From NCBI GenBank assembly GCA_019828545.1, contig JACVRA010000073.1:496001-560000 (forward strand): a stretch of DNA of 64,000 nt. The letters are read 5' to 3'. The first letter of the stretch is position 1. Each line of letters opens with the position of its first letter. This stretch comes from Paracamarosporium sp. OC-R06-R3 (taxonomy: Eukaryota; Ascomycota; Dothideomycetes; Pleosporales; Didymosphaeriaceae). Shown here one piece after another: positions 11,976 through 24,978 of this stretch. The notes under the pieces are model-generated. The model saw only the letters and a program-made list of their open reading frames with translations. It had not been told where the DNA came from and did not search any database. A program made the translations under genes and the position numbers.

Positions 11976-12750
11976 TCACACTACACTCTTTTCCAACCAC
12001 TCTTCCCACTGGTTCTGCGTCCAACTACTTGAGATGTCGTTATTCACCACGCCGTCAAATACAACCGTCTAGTATATGGTTAGCATTCAAGTCAGTTGAA
12101 TGCCCACAAAGTGCGAACGCAACGGCGCAGGATTGACGTCAGGTCAACTTACCGGTGTGACGTGCACTCCTACCAACCGATTTGCCTTGACTTGCAGCTT
12201 AACTGCATCCGTGACCCCGTTGCCCGAGTTCAAGCTTCCATCCTCTCCCGGCTGATCGGATATCTTCAACAAGTCATACACCTTCCCCTCGTCCACACCA
12301 ACTTCTGCCGCAAGTTTTGCGAGCCTCTTATACGTGGCGTTTCTCGTCTCGTTCACAACACTAACATCGAAGAACTCTGTCTGCCGCTCAAACAGCTTCT
12401 CCGAGAACTCGTAGAACTTATCTGGCGATAGCTTAAGTACTGCGTAGCCGGCTTCGTGGACGAGCGTTGATGAGGGATGCCAAGGCTGGATCTGCTGGCG
12501 AAAAATGGTCACAACGTGGTCGCCGTACTTCTTAAGGAGCGTGTCGCGGAGTGGAGATGAGTAGACAGTCTTGAATAGCTTCGCGCTGAATGGACAGACG
12601 TAATCAAGGTCTTGTGGCATATACGTTAGCAAAAAATAGCATAAATGCGCGCATGAAAGAAATCTTACACAACTCCAGTGTATGCACAGCTTTAGGTTGG
12701 ATCGAGCTCGAAGCCAGCTTCTGGCCTGCGAAACGTGGTGCGAGGGCCAT
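11976..12750 (-). CDS. DsbA/thioredoxin-fold protein
   Basis: This 210-aa protein has three exons (12669-12750, 12153-12610, 11976-12068), all in phase. It starts MALAPRFAGQKLASS. The core LDYVCPFSAKLFKTVY is the beta1-alpha1 start of the thioredoxin fold, with CPFS in place of a CXXC, so it cannot be a normal dithiol oxidoreductase. The middle matches the DsbA-like helical insertion (FRQQIQPWHPSSTLVHEAG), and the last exon supplies VVFDGVVNN, the usual VTPTVVFNG strand around the cis-proline. No signal peptide is obvious, so a cytosolic or peroxisomal redox/GST-kappa-like role is possible. The substrate is unknown. Confidence 0.82.
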
Positions 12751-13477
12751 AATTTTGGTTTGCAGAAGTACGTAGTAGAAAGTGGGAACGGGGCGAAAGA
12801 GATTAAGAACAGAACCTAATGAGTTCAATTGCGCAATTAAGAGCGTCAATGGTGAGATTGCTGGCTGGAGCTCTTAAAAGTTGGAGGGGTAGTTTTGCAG
12901 GTGGGAACGGGGTTCTATGACGGCAGTGGGGTCTACGTTCACGTGCTTGTGGAAAGTCCGAACTTAGATAAGATTGTGTAAGCCCAATGTAGCAAGCACA
13001 ACGGATAAAACGAAGACGAAGTTTGTAAAGAATGCATTTGCAACACATTATGAGTAATGCGAAAGACAGGCGGAATTGTGATCTCGTTAGGTGCACAGGA
13101 AGACTCCACCCAAATACATCATGGGAGCATTCACCATAACAAACGTGCCTACATGTGGCAGTGATGTGCGAAGATGATTGATTCGAAAGTGACGAGAAAC
13201 AAAATCACAATTGGATATATATCGTAGAGCCAGGTATACAAAAGAAGCGCGATAACCACCAGATCCTGAACAAGTGTGAAAGTCCTTCCCACATTAATGC
13301 CTCTGCGCGCCGTACCCCAACCCCTTCGTCAATGCCATGCATACAGTACAAGAATCCTAGCTTTAGGCGACACAAAGGTCGAAACATCTGAAGTAGACGA
13401 GGCCTTACAGCTTGAAAAGCCAACTGATCCGTGAAAATTGAGCAGAGTCGCACAAACAGAAAGCATCGGATGTGCAA
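12751..13477. other. Intergenic, no gene seen
   Basis: About 730 bases with the promoter of the DsbA-fold gene and the 3' region of Sin3 (the two point the same way). Minus-strand ORFs here are short and unlike known proteins. Confidence 0.5.
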
Positions 13478-16400
13478 TTATGAATCAGTCATCTCCACAT
13501 CCACCACCTTTTGAGGCTCATCTAGATCCTTCCTAAATTTAGCCTTGTTTTTGTCCACGTCGTCACGATCCAGATTCTTCATCCATTCATTGTTGCGCAC
13601 AAAAAGCTCCTGGGCGCGCTCCTTGTGCGACTCCACAAGCGCCTCGTAATCTTCCTTTGAACCAACACCGGTGCGAGTATCATCAGACTGAACAAAGTAC
13701 TGGACGCCTCCAGTACCAAACGGCTCGCTTGCGAGGAATTTCATGGCATATGTTTCCGGAATGACCGACACGGTGATCTTGTCTTCTTGTTTTAGGGTGT
13801 CGAAACGGTCGTCCTCGTTCACGTCTTCGATCTTTGCCAGTCGCTTACTTAGGTATGGATGTCGAAGCTTGTTGAACTCAAGAGTTTCAGTTGGTTCGAC
13901 AGCCATGTACGATGCAACGTAGGCTCGCCAACGCCTGACCTTGTCAAGCTGGTCGAACTCGAATGTAGGATCATCCTTCTTGAAGAGTCGCACGCACGCC
14001 TCCAATTTGATAGGGTCCTAGTACATATTAGTAAACGACGTATATTTGTAACGTTGTTTGACTTACAAAGGCAATGCGATAAGTGTCAGCGTCCTTGATA
14101 TACTTCTCGACCTGCTTTCTGTAGGCAATCTCCGCCCTGTGTGTAGTCGTGTCGTTGACCCGATCTTTCTTGAACAAATTGTATATCTCGAGACTCTTAT
14201 CCTTGCTATCATTGTTTACGACATTGCCGCATGCCCTAACGAGCGAACCGAGCAATCTGTCAAAGGAGTATAGCTGCCAGCCAACCTGCAGGTAGTACCG
14301 GCGAAGCGTCTCTTCGATCTGGGCCATATCGACATCGCCAGTGATCTGATCCTGAAGCATCTCCAATACTTGCTGATAATAGTTGGCGCTTTCTGATGTA
14401 TCCTTGAAAAAGTCCGAAGGCATCTTGTCCACCATCTTGAGTTCGTGTGCCGGTTTGGGTACCTGGGCGCGTGCGACAATTTTGCGTACCTCCTCTTCCC
14501 TTTCCTTGAGTTTCAAGAGTCGTTCGTAGAGGAAAACAAACATACGGAAGAAACAATAGATCGACTGATTGGCGTACAGATTGTACTCGCTGCGGCGATA
14601 TGGTTCTTCAGGATCAGGATCTCGGCTCCCGAGTTGTTCAGTAGTATGAGAGACCCATGTCACAGAGGGCCGATCGTCTCGACTTGCAGAGTTCGAGCTC
14701 TGTGCGGCCGGGTCCTCCTCTCCTGCAGACGTGACGCCAGGTGAGCTGTCGCGGCTAACAGACGCGAGGCTGTCCTCCTTGTCTTTACGTGACTTGCCGC
14801 GAGGGTCTAGCACATCGCGACGCAAGTCGCCCTTCTTGTATTTCTGTGCGCGCTGCGAAACATCTTCGTCGGCGCTTGGCGTGTCTTCGCCTGACCCGTT
14901 AGTGGAGGACTCACGTGCGAAAACATGAACGTGTTGCTCAAATTTAGCGCTGTCGATGCCAAAGAAGAGTAGCACAAACTCCTTGATGAAGGGAGTGACT
15001 TTCGAGTAATCGCTTGTAGTGATGTTATCTGCGAAGGTCAGGATGAGGTGTGCGACATCATACAATACGTCTTCATCCGGGAACAAGAATCTGAATTGGT
15101 AATCGGGTTGAGGAATCTCTTGGATCTCTTGGAGGCGCTTCTGTTCCTCGTATCGGACCTGGATCTCGTTCTGTAACGTCTTTGGCTGAAATTGACGCTT
15201 GTCGTTTGCTTTGACGGTCAAGCTCTGATGGTCAAGTGATTTCCAGAAGATCTTTTGCGTCTGATCTCGCCAGACCTTCTCCCACTCGCGCTGGGCCGCC
15301 TTCCAATCCTCCAGTTTCGCTTTCAGCCTGTGAAGGAGAACTGGGACAACACTCCAAGGCATTTGGAAGAGCTCGTGAATGACCTCGGCGCCTCGCTCTC
15401 TGCCATAAATCTTCATGATGACTTTCTTATATATAGTCTCGCTCTGGCCGCCAAGGCCAGGGGGAAGTATAAAGTTCGCTCGATCTTCGGGCTTCATCGT
15501 AAGAAGTTGGGTTGCAATTGGCTCAAGTTGTTGGATTGTCCGATTGCACGCTTCAATGTTGGTATCGTAATCATGGCGTTCCTCTTCGATTCTGTGTAGA
15601 CCTTCTTCGAATTGATTCTTGCGATGAGCGACGAAGCCCGAGTCTTCAGACGCCCAAGTGGGGTGTGACGCCCATTCGTCATTCAAAACAGACCGACAAA
15701 GCTCGTCACGACCGCTGCAAAGCCGCTCGCGCTCGCGTTTTGGAAGCAATCGGTAGCTAGGTCCGAAGCTGCGGCAATTGGATAGTGATACGCGAGAGTT
15801 CACGGTTTTGGGACGCGTCGAAGATTGTTCGTCGTCCTCACCGAGGAATTTCTTAAACCATGCGTAAAGCTCTTGATTGCCACCAATGAATGACTGAGCA
15901 CGATATAGAAGCAAGTTCTTATCTATCAAGTCCTGAGAGAACAGGTTGCATAGCTTCAGGAACTCGTTCATGGTATTCTTGTTTCCGATGAACTTCTTGA
16001 CCCGATCGAAGAAGGCCAAATCCTCCTGGGAAGGATTAGGGGTCGTGGTCGGGGGCATTGGAGCCGGCGGTGCTGGAATAAGCGTAGGAGACAATGGTGT
16101 AGGATCCACGACATTAGGCTGCTTCGCATGTCCTGTTTTGGCGCGCTTTGGCAAGTCAGCATTGCTTGTACAATTGTGCTCGATTGTGTTGATCGAGTCG
16201 AAGAAAGGAGACTGAAGTGAGACAGCAAATTTGCTCAAGGCTGAGAGCTAGTAACGGAAAATGTGTTTAAGCAACCGTGCAAGCCTGACTATGCCTGACA
16301 ACTCAAGGCACGAGCTTTTTGGATATTTTGAAAAGGGAAGGAAGGCGTACCTTGTTAGCATTGCCCTGGCCGTACGTACTACGGACGCTAGATTGTTGGA

Positions 16401-18796
16401 TGTCCTGTGCCATAGGGGCAGGTATAGCTGCCGTGGCTGCACCAGCACCTTGACGTTCACCCCGCTTCCTCTTGTTGTCTCGGTTCGCTGTTGGTGTAGG
16501 GGCAAAGTTACCCATCGGGGGCAAACGCGAAGTGTCTGCGCGTGGAGTTTGCTGATGATTGGGTGCTTGACCATACGTTGCATCTCCCCGGGAATTGTTC
16601 AACAGAGCAGCTTCCTCGTGGCGTGCTGCTTGTTGGGCTCTATGCTGGGCTGCTGACTCGGGAAGAAATTGCTTGAAATCTTCTAGTAAATCCGGGGCGG
16701 CACCGAAGAGGTTAGTAACCTGTGCGTATACATCCTGAATCGGCTTTGACTCCCGCTGATAGGTTTGGAGAATTTCGAGAAATTGTTTATAAATGTCAGG
16801 CTGAGACGCAAATCGGTTCTAAGGAAATTATCAGTGTAAGTGCAAACGATCGAGTTTGAAGCTTACCTTTATTTTGTTCACGTAGCTTATAGCATGATTG
16901 AATTCGACCGGGCCACGCTTCTCAGCACCAACACCCCCTTGGGCGCCCTGAGCAACACCATTCAATGCCTGCCCCGCCAACGGCGTCGAGATTTCACCAC
17001 TAGGAGATAGGATTGAGCGTCCAGTAGCAGCTGAGACTGCATTCTGCAGCTGAGACACGCCGCGTTGCTCCTGTTGATGCACGAGGGTGGCAGCCGAAGC
17101 TGCTGCATCTGGGTGGGGACGAGCCGTAGCCTCCGGGGAGAGGGGCGCTGGCCCAGCTTGTCCTTGTTGCGGGCCGAAAAGCGCTTGTCCCAAATTGCGA
17201 GCGTTGGGAGAGAATGCAGGGTCTTGTGCCTCTGCAGCTTGGGGAGGACGCAAGTCTCTAAGATTCTGCGCCCACCGCGCTTGGCCTTCATAAAACGCAG
17301 GCTCGGCGGAGGGTGCATTACCATTCACGGTCGTGGTCCGAGGTGGAGACAGCGGCCTTGGAGCGGGCATGGTAGACACCATAGTTCCCATCGGTGTAGT
17401 AACGCGAATAGCATTGGGATCGCCGTTTGTACCGCATTCGATCTTGTAGCCGGGAGGTAGGAAAGTGTTGAAACCCTGAATAAGATTCGGATTGCCAGCA
17501 AAGAGCGTCGATACACGCTCAATTACACCAGGCGTGTCAATCGCGCCGCTCTTGAAGTCCTTCATGATGTCCAAAAACCTGTTGTACACATCGGGGTGGT
17601 CCGCAAACTGAACCTTGACTTGATCAAGATAGCTAAGGGCATCCTGTGAATTGGATTAGCATTGACACATTCCAATGCTATGGTATGTGCGCTTACATTA
17701 AGAATGGGTTGCTGTCCTTGACCCATTGCCATTGCTGCAGCGGAACCTGGTGGGGCAGCAAAAGGCACTAGCATTGAGGGCTGCTGCGGAGGCTGCACAG
17801 CATGCTGCATTCTTGGAGTGCTTTCGCCCTGCTGAACAGATTGGACGGCGCCGCCGCCAAAGATGTTGTTTGGAGCGTTGTTTGGAGCTGTCATCGCCGG
17901 TCCACCCAAAGGACCTGATTGTCCCAAGAGCCCATTTGGACCATGCACTGTCCGACTCGAAGGAGCGACTGCCACCGGCTGGTGTATCTGCATGGGCGCA
18001 GAGTGGTTCTCGTGCGTCACCTGCTCCTGTTGCTGGCGCTCTCGAGCTTCGCGTTCTCGTTGTTCAGCCTCCCGCTTAACCAGCTCCTCTTGCTGTGCTG
18101 CATGCTGCTGAGCGGCATGTGATTCCATCATCTCCCGTTCCCTAGTCTCACGCTCGCGAAGCTCCCGCTCGCGATCCACGTTCGTCTGAGTGGATGTAGG
18201 ACCGTGTGGCTGTTGCAGAGTCTGTGACAATCCGGGCAACGAGTATGGTGGTCCTTGAGGCGCTGCTTGAGTATTCTGCGTGGAGGGTGCTGACTCTGAG
18301 GATGGTGGACGCTGCGTGCTTAGATGCGGAGACGCTTGCGGCGGCTGTCCAGTAAGCCCAGACAGCCCGGGGAGACTCTGGTTATGTTGTGGAGCACCGT
18401 TGGACGAATAGAATGGTCCTAGAATACTTTGAGCACTGAATAGACTACGTAGGTTCAGATTAGGTACGTACCAGGAGGCGGAGGGAGCACCGGCGCGGGG
18501 CCTTGAGCTGGCGATGTGTGAGCTGGAGGCTGTTGGGTCGCATTTGAGGATCTGTTCGTGGCGCTCATGGTCAGTAAAAGTCCAATCGACAGGTGAAGTG
18601 CAAACAAGCTGAACAGCAGCCCCGTCTATGGCGGGCTGTGGCAGCGGCCAAGGTGTGGAGGCAGGGAGAATACACACCCAAAAGCGCCAAGTGGCCGCGG
18701 CGGCTGAGCTTGACCCTGCTCTGTTTGTTGGTGACCGGCTCCTGGCGTTGGTGCCTGTGTCTGCGGCCACCCGTCGCGATGATGCGCTGGATTCAT
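13478..18796 (-). CDS. SIN3: Transcriptional corepressor Sin3
   Basis: This is the scaffold of the Rpd3/Sin3 histone deacetylase complex. Reading down the minus strand there is a Gln/Pro-rich N-terminus ([14 protein letters not shown]...). PAH1 ([20 protein letters not shown], about 17.4-17.65 kb) and PAH2 ([20 protein letters not shown], about 16.7-16.9 kb) follow, then PAH3 ([20 protein letters not shown], about 16 kb). The large Sin3 HDAC-interaction region ([15 protein letters not shown]) comes next, then the conserved C-terminal domain ending VVDVEMTDS. Introns fall near 18670-18550, 18480-18430, 17695-17650, 16865-16820, 16350-16250 and 14067-14019. Several follow phase and family similarity clearly, for example PILN to DALSYL and NKIK to NRFAS. 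The start at 18796 is preferred over an in-frame ATG inside the first intron because MN..RDGW is how fungal Sin3 usually begins. The total is roughly 1,550-1,600 aa, as expected. Confidence 0.92.
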
Positions 18797-19604
18797 CTCG
18801 GCGTTACAGCTGTTCGCCGGCTTTAAGGGTACCGGCGTTGGGAGGTGGGAAGACGCGTTGGCGAATCGAAGGGAGGTTGTCAATAGCCGGAGGGGTTCAT
18901 GTAGAGCTTCGAGACGAGCCCGTTGTTTGCAGGCGCGCTGCGAGGTTCCGATGACCGACGAAAGACAGCTCGCGAACCAAGGGTCAACTAAGGATTAGGA
19001 GCGACTGGAGCAGCTGATTGTCGCTGCGGCTTTGCGCGCGAGTCGCGCCGAAAGAAACGACAAGAAGGAGAAGTAAATACGCGCGACTCAATCAGAGCCG
19101 TGCGCCTTGGGGTATCTTAGGAGTTGGTGATGGCAATGAGGTCAAGGTGTTGGAGTGGATAGCAAAACGCCGCCCCAGCTATCGAGCCGCTCGAGTTATT
19201 CCGGTTCCGCTGCAACTTACGGCTTGGCATCAAATCAGTGTGGGGCGACATTCACGTGCTTAAACTTTTCCCCTGCCTCAGCCGATTACCTTTACCTTGG
19301 TCTTCAGCACTTCACCCAGACCATTAAATTATTTCTGCAATCGAGACCTACTAACAGACTATAGTTTCTGAATTCAAACCGTTTTAATACGTATACCTAC
19401 TCCTTTCCGATCATCCTAGCCCCCACATAGGAACCCAGCAACCTTCTCATCTCACCGCCCCAAGAGAAGATCAGCATAATTCTCGCCAACTGACCAAAGT
19501 ATCTAAGCAACCATCACTTTACCTAAAGCTGTTCATACACCACCTCATCCTACCCCTAAAAGACCCATGTAAAGCTCTCCTCAACCTTAAACTCTACCTT
19601 CGCC
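18797..19604. other. Sin3 promoter / beta-glucosidase 3' region
   Basis: About 800 bases with no gene. The proximal part is GC-rich. The part near 19300-19600 is AT- and pyrimidine-rich, as expected for the 3' end of the upstream minus-strand gene. Confidence 0.5.
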
Positions 19605-22600
19605 CTACATATCGTTAGTTGATAGACATTCAACGCGCATCTCACAAGTCACATACCTAATATCCACACTACTCGCTCCGACCAACACCTCGAACTCTCC
19701 TTCCTCTGCAATCCACAATCCTTTCTCTCCCAAGCTCGTATCAAAATATCCCACTGAGTACTTGTCCAATCTTAGGCTTACTTCTTTCATCTCGCCCGGC
19801 TGTAAGAATACCTTGCTAAACGCCTGGAGCTCTTTTTCTGGTCGAGGAAGCCGGGATTTGACGTCTTTGACGTAGGCTTGGACAATTTCCGATGCAGCGA
19901 CGGAGCCAGTGTTTGTAATAGGTATAGCAACCGTAAGTGATGAGGAGGTAGATAGGGTGGATGAGCTGATGGTCGGTGTGCCGTACGTGAAGGTTGTATA
20001 AGTGAGCCCATGGCCGAAAGGGAAGAGAGGTGCAATTTTAGAGCGCTCGTAGTGTCTGTAGCCGATATATATGCCCTCCCCATATACAGTTTTCAAATTC
20101 TCCCCAGGCCAATTGTGGTAGGATGGATTATCTTCAATACGGACGGGAAAGGTTGTAGGTAACTTTCCGCTTGGACTTGCGTTTCCAAGAAGCACGTCTG
20201 CAAGGGCATGACCCGCTTCTTGACCTTGATACCATGCTTGTAGGATTGCCGGGGCGCGACTGACCCATCGCATTGTAACTGGTGTACCAGATTGGTTAAC
20301 CACGACAGTGCGTGGATTGGCTTTGAGAATGGCTTCGATAAGCCGATCTTGTGATCCGTCTTTGGGTAAATCCATGCTGCCCCTATCGTAGCCTTCTGAC
20401 TCCCATTCGGCATCAAGACCAACGACTACCACGGCAACGTCTGCATCTCGAGCGATGTCAGTGGCTTCCTGCAACCGGTCGATCTTGTCTTCTTCTTGGT
20501 AGCCGATACGACAACCTCCGTAATCGTGTTGGCGGCCAATAGTGGAAGCTTTTGATGCTGGTCGGACTTCGTTGGTGCTCTCGACCAGCAGGTCATACGG
20601 CTTGCCTGCCTCAAGTTGTACCGACTGTAACTTATCCTCCGAAGCGGAAAACATGGCTTCACCTTCCTCTTTCCAATTCCAATTGTCGATAAGAATCTCA
20701 CCGTCCAAGAATAGCCTGCCAGGTCCGACAGATGCAAAGCTGAAAGTATGGTTCCCGGTTGACTTTGGCGTGATAGTAGTCTTGACCTTAAAAGAGTACG
20801 CTGGTAACACAGTTTTCGGTGCAGAATCCCAAAGCCAAAGGTCGGTATTAACTTTGTGTTGAACAACCGCCGGCTCTCCTTCGAATTTATCGCCATGATA
20901 ATATTCCAATTGCACACCTTGCTGACCGTCCGGTGCTGTGCAGTACGGTGCAGCCAACGGCAACCATTTCGAACTATCGCATCCTTGGGCAAAGACAACT
21001 TCTCCATCAAATCGATCTCGCAGGCCATTCCATGGGCTGGTTTTGTAGTAGGGATTTAAGCCTGCACTGCCGCCTCCACTGGCAATTGCTCTTTTTACGT
21101 TCGGACCTATCAATGCGATTTTCTTTGCACCCTTGATAGGAAGCACGTTGCCTTCGTTCTTCAACAATGTCAATCCTTCAACACCCGCTTGAAGGATCAA
21201 TTTTCGCGTTTCTTCGTTGTCGATCGACTGCTCCTTGGATTCCGGGGTCTGATCGTCTAAGCCCTTTGTCCGGTCTACGAGATAGAGCACGTTTCCAGCC
21301 GCCCTCTGAATCTCCTCTTTTGTAACCTCGCCCTTTTCTAGCGCATCCTTCACTTGCTCCACTTTCCGCCACTTGCTTGGCCCTGGCATCTCGATATCTA
21401 CGCCAGCTCTTATCGATGGTGCCGTAGCATAAGTCCCGGTCCAGTCGGAAATGACAGCGCCATTCCAATTCCACTCTCCACGCAGGATGTCTTTTAACGT
21501 GTGGGTGTTTTCATCGGCATGCACTCCATTAACAACGTTATATGAGCTCATCAATGCCCACGGTGAGGCTTCTCGGATAGCAATCTCAAATGGCTTGAGG
21601 TATATCTCTCTCAGAGGTCGCTCTGCGATGACAGCATCATATGCCTGACGCTCAGTCTCTTGTTCATTACCTACAAAATGCTTGATTGTTGCAGCAATCT
21701 TCTTGCTCTGTAGTCCACGAATGTAGGAGGCGGCCAGCTTGCCGGTAAGGAAAGGGTCTTCCGAATACGATTCCTGGTATCGTTAGTAAACACGAATACA
21801 CGAACGACTTCGCACAAAATATGGAGTCGACAGGTCCGCGTTTCGCATTTATATCGATGCTCTTGAGGTGCACGTACAAAGTTGCGCCCGCCTAACGGCG
21901 ATCGATGCATACACACTGTAGGTGCGAGCAAGACATTCGCTCCTCGTGCTCGAGTTTCATCTCCTAAATGTTGACCAACCTCTTCGATCAAGTCCAGATT
22001 CCATGTTGACGCCATGGAGATACCACATGGAAACAATGCTGCCTAGTATGTTCAGCAATCCGAACGAGACATCATGGGAACATTTACTTACAGGCGTGCC
22101 ATTAGTGAAGAACTCTCCCCGAGCGCCATTAGGGCCATCGGTTGTTTTAATCGACGGTATATTTTTGCTAGGAATTGGCATTGACCGCCAGAAATCAGCT
22201 CCAGCCAATAGTGAAATCTAGTTTAGAATGTTAGGCATCTGGTCAATTGTTTCGTTGTACGCTTCCGTCATGTCTACTGCAACCAGGAATGGAATTTTAG
22301 AAAAGTATATGTGAAATCCGAACACATCGTCTCTAAGCTATCGGAAACACTCCGTCACTAACATCGTCATACATCGAGCTCTATTGCATGCTGTGCAAAT
22401 AAACTTGCATGCACCAATCTAAATGATCATCCAGCACGTGCCTGGTGGCGGATGCAGTAGGGCCCAAGCTCTACGGACCTAACGAAAGAGGCAATACGCA
22501 CCTGTTCTTCCAAAGTCAACGTCGCTGCCATCATCCTCGCCCTTTCGTCGGTTATTTCGATTGGAAAGTCAGGTATGCTGACCATCTTGTCTTCCTGTGG

Positions 22601-22738
22601 TTGCTGTTCTGGTGTAGTTGCAGGTGTCAATTCAGTAACGGATTGAACCAAAATGTGGCCCTCTTTGACATCGATGTATTGAGCTTGTTCTGCCTCTCTG
22701 GGAAGAGGATGCTCAAGCTCGACAGCACTCATAGTCAA
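19605..22738 (-). CDS. GH3 beta-glucosidase with PA14 domain, intracellular type
   Basis: It hydrolyses terminal beta-D-glucosyl residues of cello-oligosaccharides or aryl glucosides. Exons are 22502-22738, 22092-22217, 21878-22042 and 19605-21773, all joining in phase, for about 898 aa. The GH3 N-domain shows ISLLAGADFWRS, IKTTDGPNGARGEFF and the KHFVGNEQET loop. The catalytic nucleophile is the Asp of VISDWTGTYA. The PA14 insert (QGVQLEYYHGDKFEG to about VQLEAGKPYDLLV) lies within the C-terminal GH3 domain. RHYERSKIAPLFPFGHGLTY and the fibronectin III-like end complete the usual fungal order. There is no signal peptide. Instead a roughly 75-residue Glu/Pro-rich leader precedes LTLEEQ, which suggests an intracellular enzyme. 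Translation could start at the first ATG or at the one two codons later. Intron 1 (284 bp) is long for this genome. Confidence 0.92.
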
Positions 22739-24581
22739 CTGGAGCAGGATAAATGGTTTGAGTAGTGGGAGATTACAGATCGAGTATGCAGTTGTTTTCA
22801 GTGGAAGCAGAGAGTCAATGGTCCGGATACGGTTCCGTGGCGGAGGACGAATGAGTGAATGGTTCGAACGAAGGAAGTTTACTCGATGAAGTTATTGTCT
22901 GTGGAACAATCGTAGTATATCGTTTCTCTTTAAGCATGGGACCATCGGTGGAAAAACATTGACCTTGTGTAATCCGCCTAAAGCTGATAGAAGTGGGGAT
23001 GTGGTGTGGGGGGAGGCTCGAACATCCGAAACCCTTCGAAAAAGCATTGTGCCAAAAAGGTACGGTAAGGATGCCGCAGATCGCCTAGAGCGTTAAAGTT
23101 CGGAGCACCGGCAATGGCCCGACAGTGTAAGCATTCAGCCGCTTTCGACCGCTCGAGACGTGCCCATTCGACACTCGATCGATATGTGGTGGTATCACTT
23201 GATGTATGTACAAAACGGTCTGCGACAGGAACATCACGAAACAAACCGGATCTTCTGATCAGTGTCATTCCTGACTTTGTATCCTGATCAGCGCACATAA
23301 CCAACGCATGGACATCAAGAGACACTATCTACATGCGAAGTGAAGCAGCGAGTACAGCGTTGTAACGACCGCGGTAATACAAGAATCGATTGGATGGATG
23401 TCGGCTGAGGGGAACATCCCAGCAGTAACAGCAGACGCGTATCATGAGCTGACGGGTCTCAATGGCCCGACATGCATGAGGACAATGCCGATATCAGGAG
23501 CTCGCGGTTTTGCAAGCCTCAAATGGTCGGATAATCTTTTGTTGGATGCGCTGTTGGAGGCACGGGTCGAGGCTGGAATCGGCTCCTGCGGGCCTAAACT
23601 CCGAATGACTGGGTGCCCTAGTATAGCGTGACCTGGACAGAACCTGGATGGAATGCCCAAACTCACGTGTCCACGTATACTCATGTGCATGTGGGAAGTT
23701 GTCACAGGATGTTTGTAAACGGCACGCACCCAAACTGAGGAGATGTACGAGGTCGCTCTTTACCAACCGGTGGGGCTCCTTTTCTCCGAAATCAAGCAGC
23801 AAACATGACTCCAACATTGCTCGTTCTCTAAACGACGCCTATGAGTAAAAGCGAGCAGCATTGATACCGGCCGTTTCTTCGTCTTAGCATAAACCGTTAA
23901 GGTAGCTGGCTATCTTAGCAAACTTGCTCAACGCTGCAACAGTGCCTCAGATACTGATCGCCTTAACCACTGATGCTGGATTGGAAAACTAGAGATGTGG
24001 TAGAGTTTTAACGCAAAGATCTTCTACGCCATATTAATCTGTTTTTGCTGTGACGAGTTGACCCTACTGTAGATGTGTATTCTATAACGCCTGCTTGTAC
24101 GCAACATGACTGTTCGCAGATCAAGTTTCATAGCGCTAAGTACACCTGGGGAGTTAGCGCTTTCGGCCTCGCGTCGTCTGTAATAATCACAACGCACTCC
24201 TAGAAGGTATGTCGCATGATATAATCTCTATAAGACATGACTGATTTGCAGCGCGTGTATCGGGTAAAAGCCGTTGTAAAATGAGATTTGAGGCGCCTTT
24301 GGAAGTGCATACAATGATGCGAGCGTAAAAGACGTTGGAAACCGAGGCCTTCACGCATAACAAGTGGAGTCTGACGTCTTGCCGAAGTTTGAACATGAAA
24401 GTAAATTTCGTTCTGCTTTGCGCAGATAGTCTCAACGGCCCGGGCGCTTCCACATCATAATATGCTTCCCTTCTCTTAACCCGACCCATCTAGCATTCCT
24501 ATGCGCCAGAAGCCCAATGCCATCTATCCATCATGCGGTTCGTATCGTATCGTTCTCAAACCAGTTCGCGGTCCTTCCTCT
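22739..24581. other. 1.8-kb gene-poor interval
   Basis: The longest open frames are about 80-115 codons on either strand. They overlap one another and show no domain, intron support or codon bias that I recognise. It includes the beta-glucosidase promoter. I see no transposon, tRNA or rRNA. Confidence 0.45.
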
Positions 24582-24903
24582 CTATTTGGTCGCACTCCAC
24601 ACCTTCTCTAGCAGCCCACTCTGTTGCGCCAACCGATTCAACGAGTCATCCGCCTCGCCCATTGCCCGTACAAATCCCGACAGCGCAAACGTCGTGTTCT
24701 CTCCCGGAATGGCGCGTCCCTCAGGTGTGACGTTGGCGATAGAGATCTGAACGGAAGCGTGGTCGTCGGGGCGGATAAGACGGTTTGAGGCGCTGCATTT
24801 GCGCGGGATGTAGCTGTGGAGTTGTAAGATACACAGGGTTTCAATTAGAGAAAGGCGCAAGGGTGGCTTACAGATCTACGAGCTCGCCTCTTTCGTTCTC
24901 CAT
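24582..24903 (-). CDS. RPS21: 40S ribosomal protein eS21 (S21)
   Basis: This small-subunit ribosomal protein takes part in 40S maturation and translation. Exon 1 (24872-24903) encodes [11 protein letters not shown]. After an intron (24814-24871) exon 2 (24582-24813) gives [25 protein letters not shown] and [12 protein letters not shown], ending [10 protein letters not shown]. This matches the eS21 family along its whole 87-aa length, with the intron in the usual early position. The upstream minus-strand sequence contains a probable 5' leader intron (24936-24978), typical of fungal ribosomal protein genes. Confidence 0.96.
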
Positions 24904-24935
24904 TGTAGCTAGGACTGGGGGATTTGGTGGGCTGG

Positions 24936-24978
24936 CTAATGTTAGCAGCGCGACAAGTTTGTGAGTATTGGTACTTAC
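24936..24978 (-). other. Probable 5' UTR intron of RPS21
   Basis: Read on the minus strand, the segment begins GTAAGTACC and ends GCTAACATTAG, with donor, branch point and acceptor all close to consensus. It lies 32 bases before the RPS21 ATG. It is short (43 bp), and its use is inferred only from these signals. Confidence 0.5.

Noticed and set aside
9125..12750. Zn2Cys6 factor and DsbA-fold gene as part of a secondary metabolite cluster
   Set aside because: No polyketide synthase, NRPS, terpene cyclase or P450 is nearby; the neighbours are ordinary genes.
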